A DNA stretch of 64,000 bases from Halichondria panicea (taxonomy: Eukaryota; Porifera; Demospongiae; Suberitida; Halichondriidae). The number at the start of each line of letters is the position of its first letter. The stretch's first letter is position 1. The stretch is from the NCBI RefSeq assembly GCF_963675165.1, contig NC_087388.1, positions 5,089,047-5,153,046 on the forward strand. Direction: 5' to 3'. This document shows positions 1 to 12,500 of the stretch, in pieces. The position numbers were made by a program, and so were the translations under genes. The notes under the pieces were generated by a model, which was given only the letters and a program-made list of their open reading frames with translations, ran no database searches and was not told the DNA's origin.

Positions 1-76
1 AATTCTATAGACATAATTATGCATAGGTATTGCATTTTTTACTCCCAATTCATCTTTTACCCTTCTCTCTTCTCAG

Positions 77-497
77 GTTATAGAAACCTACCAGGCCGAA
101 GGGTTCGCTTTCCTTCTGAAAGCGTTCAACTGTCCCAACTATCTGGAGGACCTCACTGGACTCAGCCAGCTGTACGCCCAGACTTACGATGATCAGGTGT
201 GTACTCTATTACTGTAAATTAACGGACACATTAGGGAACAAAGTTTTGGCCGTTAGCACAAAGTATTCATTCCAAATTGTTTATTTGGGATCTGGATGCC
301 TCGTCTTTATATCACAGTAGGGGGTGGCGGTTAAGAGGAGTTCTATACTTAATTTCCAATCGCTGTAACTCATGATCAGAATGCGCATGTAGTAGTGTGA
401 GCTCTTTATGTATAATTATATACACCATCAATTGAATCACTTGAACCCATTCACATTCATACAGGTTTGGGAACTGAGTGAAGATGAAGAAGTTTAG
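77..497 (+). CDS. C-terminal two exons of an unrecognised protein
   Basis: Two exons on the plus strand: 77-196 (after a CAG acceptor, ended by a GT donor) and 465-497 (after ACAG, ending in TAG). Both are in phase 0. They encode about 50 residues: a predicted helical stretch containing AEGFAFLLKAFNCPNYLEDL, then an acidic end (VWELSEDEEV). I do not recognise the family; the helical, acidic-tailed character is all that can be said. The rest of the gene lies left of the window. Splice sites and the conserved look of the residues make the coding call fairly safe. Confidence 0.6.
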
Positions 498-1137
498 ACA
501 ATTGCAATGTGCATCACAACAAAATAATAAGTAAAAGTATGAATTTAGAGTGTATTATTATGCATGCATGTTTAATTTAATGTGATAATTATATATTTTT
601 ATCTATTCGAAGCAATGAACTATGATTGTGAGCAACTGCATGAGCAAGTAATTGTTATTGCGCTCCTCCACTGTCACGTACCTGTATAGTCTCGCTAGGT
701 CTGCTATGAGAGATGCCAAATGTAGCACTTACGACAATATTCCACCATTCGAATGAGTTATTAATTTCTTTGCTTTCTCATGTTTTTTTCTAAACAAGTT
801 ATTGTATACGTACATACATGCATGCACCGAGGCATAAATGAAACACACATGTACCTTCTAGATCTACAACATTTCCCCAGTCAGGGCCATGCATATTTAC
901 AACCTTCATGCTGCTCCACTTATAATGGTATATAGTATATAAGTATATAGAGCCACTTTAGATCAGATTGACAGCTGCATGAGGTGAGGTGGATTTTATT
1001 ATCTAACTAGTAACTAGTAACTAAGCTATAGACTAACTACTGAAAGGTTTCACTAAGTATTAGATCTAGATCTACAAAAATTAATACCATGCACTATATG
1101 CAAGATATGCATTGTATTTACTATCAAAGTTCAAGAG

Positions 1138-1195
1138 ACAGAGCTTCTTTAGGAGCTTCCCTCAGTTGGCTTCCCTTTGGCCTCAGATACCTGCA
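1138..1195 (-). pseudogene. Decayed copy of RMDN terminal exon
   Basis: Read on the minus strand this matches the last coding exon of the RMDN genes at 26440-26487 and 27951-27998, including the CAG acceptor and the run encoding the KLLKKL end. Indels shift the frame and create an early TAA. The flanking bases (a GGAAATAxACACA run just upstream of the exon) are also shared with the copies near 21390 and 24165. It is therefore a relic of a duplicated locus, not a chance match. Confidence 0.6.
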
Positions 1196-2424
1196 TAGGA
1201 AATATACACACAACTGACAAAGTAAGCTCAGAATAATTACGATGCAGGGACTGGTTAGGTATAAATCCTTTGGAGATGGTGTATAACTGTTGCTCGGAAA
1301 CCAGTCAATGCTTTATAGTAACCTGGCATAGCTATGTGTGGGATCTGATCATCATGTGTGTACATTGTCTCAAAACACATAGATTTCATGTGCTGTGTAT
1401 AGCTACTGCATGAGCAACAGTAATTATCTTTCTTTCCTTTTTGTTAGATTACATGCTGATACGTTCAATCATGTGCCTCCCCAAATCTATTTACTGCTAC
1501 ATTTTGTCTTGCTCCTTCTTGGCAGTTCGCTGAGGAACCTGCATGACCTCTCAGGATTTTGCTTGACACATGCCCCTGATGGTATATAGGTATCATTATT
1601 TTGGGAACGAAGAAAATTAATCTCGGTGAAGTAGCTGGAGGTACACAAAGCGCTTTTTCATGCTTATACCTATATATAATACCATGCATATACAATTAAG
1701 TTTCTCTGCGATTTTAATCGAGGCTTACTTTTAACAACACGAGGGCTAACATGAATAATTCATGAGAATTATTTTGCTGTCTGTAAATAGTCCAAGAGCA
1801 GTTCTGCTGCTAAACATGCATCGAATTTCATCTCATACTTGAGGCCATTACACTATACTTATATAGTTGCAGCCTTAGCTGGTACTTTCGTTTCCAATCC
1901 CTCTTCTATACTCTATCTATAGAAATTTTCAAATTTGCCTTCAACCTTCTTCAACCAGCTTGAGTCAGCAATTGTCTTATTTTTGGCATCCCTGAGCATT
2001 TACTTTATGTTATCTCTCTTGTATTGAATCGTAGTGGGAAGTGCAGCAACCACGAAATTTAAGACTCAATCCAAGTTTCTGGCTCATTGCTTTGAGTATC
2101 ACTTTCTAGTGTGACGGGTTTTGTTAATTCGCTATACTAGCTAGTATATAGAGTGTTGCAATCTTTTGCAGCCTTTTGGCTTAGCTAAGATAGCTACTTT
2201 AAGATAGCTACTTTACGTGCACATTCCTCTGGGTTGCTCTGCTGCACTGCTATGAATATTATTATTCTCCAGTGGGTTGACATGGCTAAACCACAGCATT
2301 ACTGCATGAGATGCAAACGGAAGTGTAACCAAGCACGTGAATGATTCTGCAATCTGATAAGGCGCCACTATAACAACTCCTTTGCCCCACACCCACACCC
2401 ACACATGCACACAACCTACACAAG

Positions 2425-2452
2425 CACACACACACACACACACACACACACC
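2425..2452. repeat. CA microsatellite
   Basis: Uninterrupted CA dinucleotides flanking the 3' end of the giant gene. Confidence 0.85.
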
Positions 2453-2467
2453 ACACTCGTACACGCT

Positions 2468-3522
2468 TCAGCTATGGAACTTACCAACGCCCCCCCCCTT
2501 GAACGCGACAGCTTCCCTCTCAGACTGTAGTGGGGCCTGACAGACTTGCTCTGGCTTGTCACTGGGAATGATGGCAAACTCTACAGAATCAGTACATGTT
2601 CCATTAGGTCTATCATACCCTCCAACAGTCATTATCCTGTCTTCAAAAGCAGCAGCAAAAGCAAAACATCGAGGCTCAGACAATTGACCTTTCAGCTCCT
2701 TCCAAACATTCTCACCAGTGTGATAGACGTAGACAAGCTTCGTTCCTTTTGGCTGAACTGTCTCTGCATCTGACTTCCAACCTCCAATTGCCAGTATGTG
2801 ATTGCAAAATGACACACATGCAGAATCATAAAATTCCAAATCTTTTATTGTGTTGAAAATGCCTTGATCGTTGCTGTTAGATTCAACAAGCTGTGACACT
2901 GTAGCTACACAAGCACTTCTGATTGGATCAAAAAGAGACACATATCCTCCTAGTATGTAAAGCACACCATTGCACACACAGCCTGAAGCACGAAACACTT
3001 TGTAAGGAAGACGGGCAACCTCACGCCATACCTTGTCTTGATACGTAATGATTAAAACATCGACTGTGTTTACTGGTCCATGAGCACTGTTACCACCAGC
3101 TATGATTAGGCAGCCATCGCTAAACACAACTGTCACTTGGCTTCGTTTCGTCCTCAATTTTGGGTAAATTGAGCGTGTCCATTCTCTATCGGTCAACTGA
3201 TAGATAGCATCTGTAAACTCACCTTCGTCTTCATTTTGTCGATGAATTTTACGCTTGATTCCACCGATTGTGTAAAGAAGGAATTGGTAAGCTCCTTTGT
3301 AAGGGACAGGCAACACAACCAAAGAAGTATTTCTGACAAGGCAATCGGCACGTGTTGACCATCCCCTCGTCAAATTGTATGAATAGATGTTCCTGTTGTG
3401 ATAGGGCCTGAAGTATGCCGTGTCACCGTAAACTGCAGCATCGATGGGGCTGGACATTCGGAGAGCTGAAATATCTCTCCGAGTGTTCCACTGCAGATCA
3501 TGTGGGAAGTCACTGGGCCCAG
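2468..3522 (-). other. Exon 13: Kelch-repeat domain
   Basis: Several Kelch blades with paired glycines and following aromatic residues are visible: LLYTIGG, CLIIAGG, VLYILGG, ILAIGG, IMTVGG. Kelch propellers bind partner proteins, so this is probably the ligand or substrate end. No BTB or BACK domain is present. A run of nine G residues near the end makes the frame there sensitive to sequencing error. A good donor (GTAAGT, intron starting at 2484) offers an alternative end. Confidence 0.8.
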
Positions 3523-6500
3523 CTGCAAGGGTGCATGAAACAATAATCCAACATGCCATGGAACAAAGATTAAATGTATTTACCATGAGTTGGGCTGTTG
3601 AGACTGGTCATTGAGGCAATTGAAGAGCCACGGTGTTCCTTTGATAGCCCATCTCTGGAAATGGACATGTAATCACCTGATTGCCCACTCGGTTTTGATA
3701 CATCCTCTGATGCACTGAACGTTCTTGGAGTGGCTGGCAAAGTGAGACCTCTCATGGATTGTGCTGCATGATAAACATAAAAAGTGCAGACTTTTAATCA
3801 TTATAAATACCGAGGGTGAAGGGGACACATGCAGTCAGATATACTGAGGCTTACATAAACATTGAAAAGACGAGGAAGGTTTGACATTTATATATGACAA
3901 GACAGCCTACCTATATTCTCAGCAATTTTTCTCTGATCTACAAATCGCGAGCAAAGGGCTCGGATAATGTCCTGCCAGGTTGTCGATTGACCGTTTCGCA
4001 GCCAGTGAGACAACGTCTCTCGTAGACATGCTCTGCAATCAGAATTCCCATTATTAGCTTTAATCTGCCTCAAAGTAAATTCATCAACCTTCAAAGCGAA
4101 GCCGAAGTAGTACCACTTATCTGCCGTATAAATAACAGCATCAAAAACATCGTGCAGATCGTCAATAGAGAGCACATTTCCTCCTATTGTACGGTCAGTA
4201 GAAAAGCCACTCCAATCTCGTCCAATGTGGTCAGAGACTTCTTTGATGAGTGCATCCACTGACTCAACAGCATGATCAATATCTGATGGGGGGTCTATTG
4301 CAATGGGACTACAGGACAGAGCACATCTCTTAAGTTCTTGAACAATTTCATCATGTTCTTGATGCTCCTCACTGGTTTTAAACAAGCAATTGTAGAGTAA
4401 GCCAAAACCATTTTTACCTCCATTTTTGTTTGTTAAGTTGAGCAGATTAGTTATTTTGGTTGAATTGTCAAGATAGAGCGATTGTACGGAATCGATGTCA
4501 GACATACGTACCAGACGATATTTTAGCAAGTATGGAAGGAGTGTGGCTACACTAGTATTGTGCATAAGGTTGGGGAGACACTTTTTAAAAACATCTTCAG
4601 TCATGGAATACCTTTGCTTAGTTAGTGACGCATCTGAAAAAAAAGAATAGTACTTGTATAAGCTCTATACATAAGTAGTGGCAGAAATGAGTGAGTATGA
4701 TAATCACCATGGAAAAAGGCCCCAGCAATAAACTCTTTATACCTGAAACAATCAGATTCGAGAAAATGTGCTGAACCTCCTCCCAGCTTGGGTTGTGATG
4801 AGTGTGGAACCATTTTCTTATCACCTCCATTAGTGCTGCATCCGTGTCTTGGCGGTACTGTAATGTTATGGTTTCCAGCACATCAATCTCCAAGTTGAAG
4901 AGCATTCCTACTTTGTACCATGAACTGGACCATAGAATGAGCTCAGCAAACACGTTGTGAACGGTAACTGTGTCAGAACCTTTAAGCAGAAAAGATAGGT
5001 AGATCATTAATTTTTATCAAACTAACTTACCATCATACGTCTTAGTAAACCAGATATCTTGAGCAGTAGAAACTGTAATTACTTCATTCGTAACAGAACA
5101 TCTCCAGTGATCCTCTTTGCTGAGAACGATCATGTGTGTGTTGTTATCCTGATCACATGTGCAGTGAAACCCAACGACAGGAAGAGCTTGACCAGAAATG
5201 TGAAACGTTTCGGCGGCTATGTTTAAACCAGTAACAATTGCAGTTCTGATAGATGGTAGAATCTCATGATCTTCCATTGAATTTATATAAACAGTCATTT
5301 CAGCATCTTCATTTCTATACAAAGTAATGAGAGCATTAACTCCGGGTAAAACAAACTGTGCACAGTTTTTGAAAAAACTTCGACCACGATTAATTTTCCA
5401 AGGCCATGGGTGACCATTGTACTGTGAGCACAAGTAGCACATGATGTACTCAAACGAGCCACGGGCTAATGAACACTGGATCACCAGTGGAGCAACTTTG
5501 GTGTCACTAACACCGAAAATAGAGCTGAAAGTTTCAACACTGACTTCTTCCCTCAGTAAGCATGGCATCAAAAAGAATGAATTTTCCAGCTCAATCAATA
5601 CGTTTAAATCTTTGAATAGGGAAATTGCATCTCTACATGTGAACAGTCCTTCAGCATACATTTCATTACAAGCTTCAATTGTACTGAGGGGAAAATAAGC
5701 ACTAATTAACCTTATTTTAGCAACTATTTTGAGCAATATGGTCGAATCTTTAAATATCACATTTGGAAGGACATTACCATAATAAAGAATCAAGCCATTC
5801 ATGTGCAAGTTAAGTAAGGCAATTTCCAGATCAGTAGGTGATAGTCCGATTTTAGTGGCAATAATCGATATCTCTTGCTTGCTAATAAATGGCCGATTGT
5901 ACTGTCGCATAAATTTTTTGATAGCATGACCAAGCGTGTAGAAGGATAGAGAAACGTGCTTCTGTTCACTCAAAGCCAACGATGATACTAGCTGTCGTTC
6001 GATATTTTCTGTCTCCCTCGACGATTTGCCTACTTCAAATACTGCTTGTTTTCCATCCTTAATAAGCTTTGCCTGTCCATTATCTGCAAAAAGAATCTCA
6101 TTCTTTCTCTCAATAGTAGTTTCAATCGATTCAAATTTTGTATGCTTACCAACGACCATCAGTTTTGTTGATAACATACTGATGTCTTTTATAATTTGCT
6201 GGCTAGTGACAGATATGCGTGTTTCTTCATCTCTGGTAACTGAAATTTCCTGAAGGAATATTTCTTCTTCAAGATCTTGTCTGATACTAATGCATTTAAT
6301 GCCTATGGTGATGGCTTTAAGGAAAATCGGAAGTACATCTAACAACCAAATATCAGAGTAGCATACGCAATTAATAATGTTCAAATTATCGTAATCTGTT
6401 GTAAGTGATCGATCGCGATTGACCATTAGTTGCAAAATATCTTCTATACATGTTAATAAAGTCTCTTCAGGAATTGGTTTATAGGTTAGAGAAGTGGAAG

Positions 6501-9500
6501 CAAGTATCGATTTTGGCACGTCAACTTCTTTTTCAATAGATTGAGCGACCTTTTCTTGCTTACTTCGTTTAGTTTCAGGGTTTTCATGTGATAATACCTC
6601 TTTGGATCCTTGTTGTGTGGAATGTTCATCCGACTCGTCATTTCCGCTTGATGCTTCTTTGGGTCCTTGTAGTACAGAAGGTTCTTCTGACTCGTCTAAC
6701 TTTGGAGTCTGTACTGCAGCATTACAAGCAAACACCATATCCAAATCATCATCGTGTAAAGGTTTAATCTTTTCATCACTGACGGTATAATAACTAAATT
6801 CAATGTCATCTGCTCCAGATTGAATGGGATCCAATGAGTGTGGTGATTCAAAAGGAGTAAAGTTTTTATCCATAATCATTTGCTTGCAAGCATTGACATC
6901 TGATCCTGGCACACCCGTGAAAAGAATTGTTGTGAACCGCAGACCAAACTTATTTTCTTTCATTGCAGCCTCAAATCTAGCCTCAGCATCTGTAAGGAAT
7001 TAGGAATAATTGGCTGTGCACTATAATACAGACACCATTATAATTATATACCTTTTAGAGTGGCTATCTTTGGGTGGTGTTCATCAGTCAACCATATTTT
7101 TTGAGCAGTAGTGAGCTCCATTTGTTTGCCGACATGTTCACCACATGATACATGATTATCCGTTGCAAACGGCAAATATTTGAGAAAATTGGTGCTAGAT
7201 GAATGTTCAGAGCAAGAACACAAAAATGTTAAGCGTATCGACTTGGTATTGACAACTCTTTGCAGCTGCACGTTAAGAGTAGATACAATTTGAAGACATA
7301 GGTCATGGTGGGGAATATTGTCATCAGTAAGTCCATCAAAGTGAGCTCGAACACAGTCAATAAACTCAGTGAACACAAGTCGGAATTGGTTATTAATTTC
7401 GAATGACACTATGTTCTTACAATTTATAAAATCAGGTGACAGTTTCCATATTATACTGCCTTTTTTGATTCCAGAAAGTACGGTCATTAGTCTTGGAAAA
7501 AAACCTGGTGATACAAACTTGGATTTGGGAACCAAAAAGAGAGGTGCCACTTCTAAATCGGCTTGTAATACAGAACAAGCTGAAATGCTCGCTTTAAATA
7601 CATGCTGATGATTAGGACAAATGGGAAGTACCTGGAGCATGGACGGAATAAAGTAGCCTTCCAGTAGAGGTATTGCTAAATGGTGCTCTTCAAAGAAGCT
7701 AAGAATCCATGATAGCGGGATACCTGTCTTACTATCCGCTAGGAGCTTTTCACAAACTTGCACATTAAGAATACCCTGTGTTTGAAGCTGCTTCCATTGC
7801 TCAGGGAGATCAGTATACACTTGGGGGTCAAGAATAGTTCCAAGAATGGAAAGTAAATTCTTAGGCTCAACAAAAACATATTCTTGGAGATTTTTCTTGT
7901 CGTGATACCATATGAAGATACCAAGTTCATGAAAATAGCAGAGAGCTGCTCTAAGATCTGTTTTGTGCAAATCAGCTATTTTACTAGCCTTTTCAAATGC
8001 CACAACTCCTGTGCAAGGCTTTTGTAAGCGTGATTCTCGTTCTAGATCGATCTTGAAATCAATCCATTTTCTAGGTATCTTTGCTTTGGCACTCTTTGTG
8101 CAGGAAACTATTTGCTCTCGCAAAGTTTTCATTCCAGGATCATCATCATACTTTGCTCCCGATTGTGTGTTGTCTATCTCAAACATAACAGAGTTGGGTG
8201 CAGAAGTTGAAGGTAAGATTACGTTTTCAAGAAAGTCTGTTTCCAGATTATCTTTTAACCGAAACAATACTTGTTCCAAGTCTTGCTGCTTGTCTTCAGA
8301 ATCTAATTTAATTTGGTCTTTGAAAGTGCCGATAAAGGCTACTTTGGGGAATGCCGTTTCATTAGCTGCTTCGAATACTCTCTTCTTCAATATATCTGGA
8401 AGGTTGCTAAGATGCAGATCAAATGAAGTAGAATCTATAAAGGAAAGGCATCGATACAGATAATCAGTAGATGTGTAAGGCGCCTCTCTCTCTATTTCAA
8501 GTGGGAAGGTAGGTCTAATGGAAGCGTTGGAATTATCCAACAGGTCACATAGTCGAACAACAATGCCATAAATGGATCTAAATTTGGCGAAGCAAGGAAG
8601 AAGATCTTGAAACATTGGTTGCCCTCCTGTGTCCCAGAGAGTGAGATAAATCTTATCTGGGTCGCTCTTATAAACGCTGTCGTACTTTTCAAACACCACA
8701 GTTCTTTTATTGGAGTCCACTGTACTTTCAAATGTTTCTTGATATAAAAGTTCCTGCTCCATTATGATCGTGCTTTTCTCCTCATTATTAAAGGGAATGT
8801 TCTGAAGATGCTTTCTAATGGACGTCTTTCCCACTCCAGTGTGTCCAATGAGAAACATGTGCAAATGTGGTACCTCCAAATATTCAGAGTCCGCTAGAGT
8901 ATCAATCAGTTCCAGCCTGGTTTTCTCCAGATCTAAAAGTAATGTGAATAAAATGTGACAAACACGCTTGGTTATCGTATATAGATATACCTACCTAGTA
9001 TGTGTTCTAGTTCTTTGGCAACATCTGTTATACTTAGACAGCCTGGTTTATCGTCAGAGAACCACTTGTGCTTGAAAATGTTGAAGAGAATGTGGTTTTC
9101 AGGTAGTTCAGAGTTGATGCTGTACTGTTTAAGATGGACCATCACAAGAAGAGTATCTTTAAGCCAATTCAACACAGGTTGAGTTTTAGGTTCTAATTGA
9201 TGGAAGTACGAATGCTCATACATAGGTAAAAATATTGCTTTTGTGTCATCTGTACTAGCTTTGTGTACAAAGAGAGATTCTGTAGTCAATTGAATCGTAA
9301 TACTCGACGAGAACCCAAGAACACTAATAGAAGCATTCCATAATAATGATAGTTGCTGCATTTCAGATACGGTCTCAGAGGAAAAGCAATACTCTTTGAA
9401 TGGCTGCTCAACTTCAAACAGGATAATGGGGTGGGAAGAGAGTTTAGTATCAAAATGAACACATTTTGCTGGAATTACATTGGGTTTATTCTGTTGCACA

Positions 9501-12500
9501 TCTTCAATAAATTCACTAAATTTCAGTATATCATCCTTGCCATTGTATTTTAATCCCATACACTGCTGCCCATTGTGAAGAGCTTTCCAGAGCGAGCACG
9601 GAGACACATCTAGGTCCATTTCCTCTTGTAGTTCAAGTTCATTCTCACAAATATTGGTGAGAATTTGATCATAGGTTACTTCCACTTTAGATCCAGGACC
9701 TACAATAAAATCAACTATTAGAATAATGCACAACAAATAATTTACTCGCCTGTAGAGGTGTATTCAAGGTCCGTGGTATCAATATCTGCCTCTTCTCCAT
9801 CACGTGTCTCATTGTCTGCTTCACTACAAGTACTGCTGATCTCACTATTACCGAGACAAGACACAGAACCTGCATAAATTAACAGAACGTAACATCTGTT
9901 GGCTAGACTATCTAATTATGCACACAGTTAGACAGCTAGAGAGTTGACAATTTGACATTCTGCAATAAAGACACACGTACCCGAGTCTTTCAGTCCAACT
10001 TCCTCTGGATCAACTTCAAATAGAGTTTGCTCCATTATAGTTACTTTGAGGAAGCCATGTGCTTTGAGCTGAGATTTCTGATATTGTGACAGCTGATGGA
10101 TTTCCCCAAAGTAAGGAGGTGCTCCGAATATAAGCTCAGTACAGCCTTCTCTTGCTCGTTTGAAACATAAATTGTATTTTGAGGCGCCAAGAATATTTGT
10201 GAAAAAATGCTTCAGATGTTGGATCACTTCATAGGAAAGCTGGTTATACTGTAAGTCTGTTTTGCAATTCACTTCAACTTCTTTTATAGGATTATCATGT
10301 TGACCTGTATTCTTAGTTGTATCAAAAATAAAACGACGTCGACTAACATACATTTTAAAATTCTCTTCGTAGTCACTTAAAACTGAATCATGTTTACTGC
10401 TGTTTTTAGTGAAGAGAAATTCATTTCGTAGATCTTCAATTAATTCATAGTCAAACCATGAACAGCAGTAATGGTTTAGCAAATAGTGTTCAACATCATC
10501 AAAAGTTTGGAGACTATCCAAGCAATCTACAGCTATAGCTTGTGTAGAGAAATACCACTTTTTCTTTAAAAAGTCCTGTAAAGTGATAATCAGATCACAA
10601 ACTTCAAATCTCCGTTGAATTTCTTTGATTGTGTCGATTACTAATGCGCGAAACTTTTGATACATTTGTTCTAATGACAAAAAATCTCGAATCACTGCTC
10701 CACTGCTCTCTGTACACAAACAAATTTCACATAATTATAGATTGTATATATATAGCGGTGCCATGCAGTGTACTGTTGTGCAAGCCATGCTATACTCTAT
10801 AACCTACCTTTTTTTTTAGCTAAGTACCGACATACATTATCAGCTGTCTTCCCTGCTCCGAGCTCGAGTATAATTTTCAGTAGAGCTATGTATGTCGCAT
10901 TTAAAGGATTATGTTTTGTCCAGAAAGAGAGGCACTGACTCATTGCAACTTGGCTACTTGTACACAGAGTGTTTAACACGTCCTGTTTTTCAGCTGAATC
11001 GAGGTTCATTAGTTCGGGATATAATCTAATATTGTCAAAATCTTTAGCCAAGAGAACACTATCTCTATCCCCTAGTTCACGGTTGAGTTGTGCACGAGTT
11101 AAATGGTGCCTTTCCATGAGCTCTTCAATAGTCACTATAAAGGATAAATCATTGGTTTCTGTAAAACCTTTCATAAAACGAACACAACATGAGACTATTG
11201 TCGTTGAAAAAGAGAAGCCTCTCTGCGACCAGAAATTGAGGCTATACCATCAATAATAGAAAAATATATAGTTCTTTATAATTATTATACTGTTAGGTGC
11301 GCTTGCCACATGCAGGGTAGATCTATCAGACTTTTAATTCATAACAATTAAACAACCAATCTCTATTTTTTTTTAGCATATGCATGCATGACTAAAGGGG
11401 ACAAATCAGTGGCAGAGGAAGTATGACATGCGTTACGTGCACCTCAGTATAATTAACAATCCACGTTTAAGCAAATTAACAACTAGAGTGCACGAAAAGT
11501 GTCCATCTCAGCGATCCACATGGTCATTTTCTCTAAAATTTGACTAGTGAAAGAAAGTATACTAACTTATATATCGGCAGTATGGAGGAGTTAACTCAAG
11601 TTCGTTGCAGTCTTTCGTAACAGTTTACACTCTTTGAAGGTGATGTGAGCTTGCTAGAACCATAGAAGGAAACGGAAGTAGCGTCGTCATGTAATATTTT
11701 ACACATTGCATTTGCAGCATGGCATCAGAGAGCCTTTGATATCAATCCGTGTTACGGTTGCACAACACGCGGGAAACAATGTTTCATGAATTATGAATTA
11801 TGATCACTGTAAGTTAATCAGAGCCCCCCTAAAACGTCATTCTCGTGCCCGCTAATGGTGAGCATCAGTTGGAAAAGATCTCATGACGTCAGAGTGAAAA
11901 AACGCTCATTCTTTACAAGACAACGTGTATGTTAGAGAAGCAGATACCAATTCACAATGGATGCCTGGAGTGATTGTATCGAAACAAGGGAATCTGACTT
12001 ATGAAGTGAGACTAGAAGACAAACGAATAGTCAGGAAACGTGGATCATGTTCAAAGTCGCACTTCATCTTTCAAGGAACCGTCGCTGTGGTGAACTAGAA
12101 CATTCTGTGACTGGTTTAATTAAGAACTAGAACATTCTGTGGTAAAGGACCAGAACTTTATGTGTTAAGAACCTTCCAGAGGTTCAGTATTCTAGAACTT
12201 TGTGGGTGTTGTAGAACAATCTAGATCTTTGGTGCATGTGTCTGTATAAAATAGCTAGAGAAGGAGTTATGTTCAGTTCTGTTCTCATGTTAAAGTTATA
12301 GAAGACTCCTATTTACTTGGATCGTGTTCTGTTTAAGTCAACTGCGAGCCTTGGCGCAGCCGGGGGCGCATGACAATTGGTGGCAGCGGTGGGATAGTCG
12401 AAGACAGTGGTTTTTCGAGACCCACAAATTTGAGAAGCGAATGGTAGATCTGTATGTCGGTGACAAGGACTGGCAGAATCTACAACCTAGGAGAATCGGT

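Larger units (their letters stand above)
498..2467. other. Intergenic region with one dead RMDN exon
   Basis: No convincing gene. It holds a decayed RMDN last exon (see 1138-1195), a CA microsatellite at about 2425-2452 and AT-rich sequence. Short open frames here show no family features. If the Kelch exon is spliced at 2485 a further small exon of that gene could lie here, but I could not identify it. Confidence 0.5.

Noticed and set aside
2213-2464. Minus-strand frame after the Kelch exon
   Set aside because: It is made from the CA repeat (runs of Val/Cys) and carries no family features. It may contain a 3' exon, but this cannot be shown.
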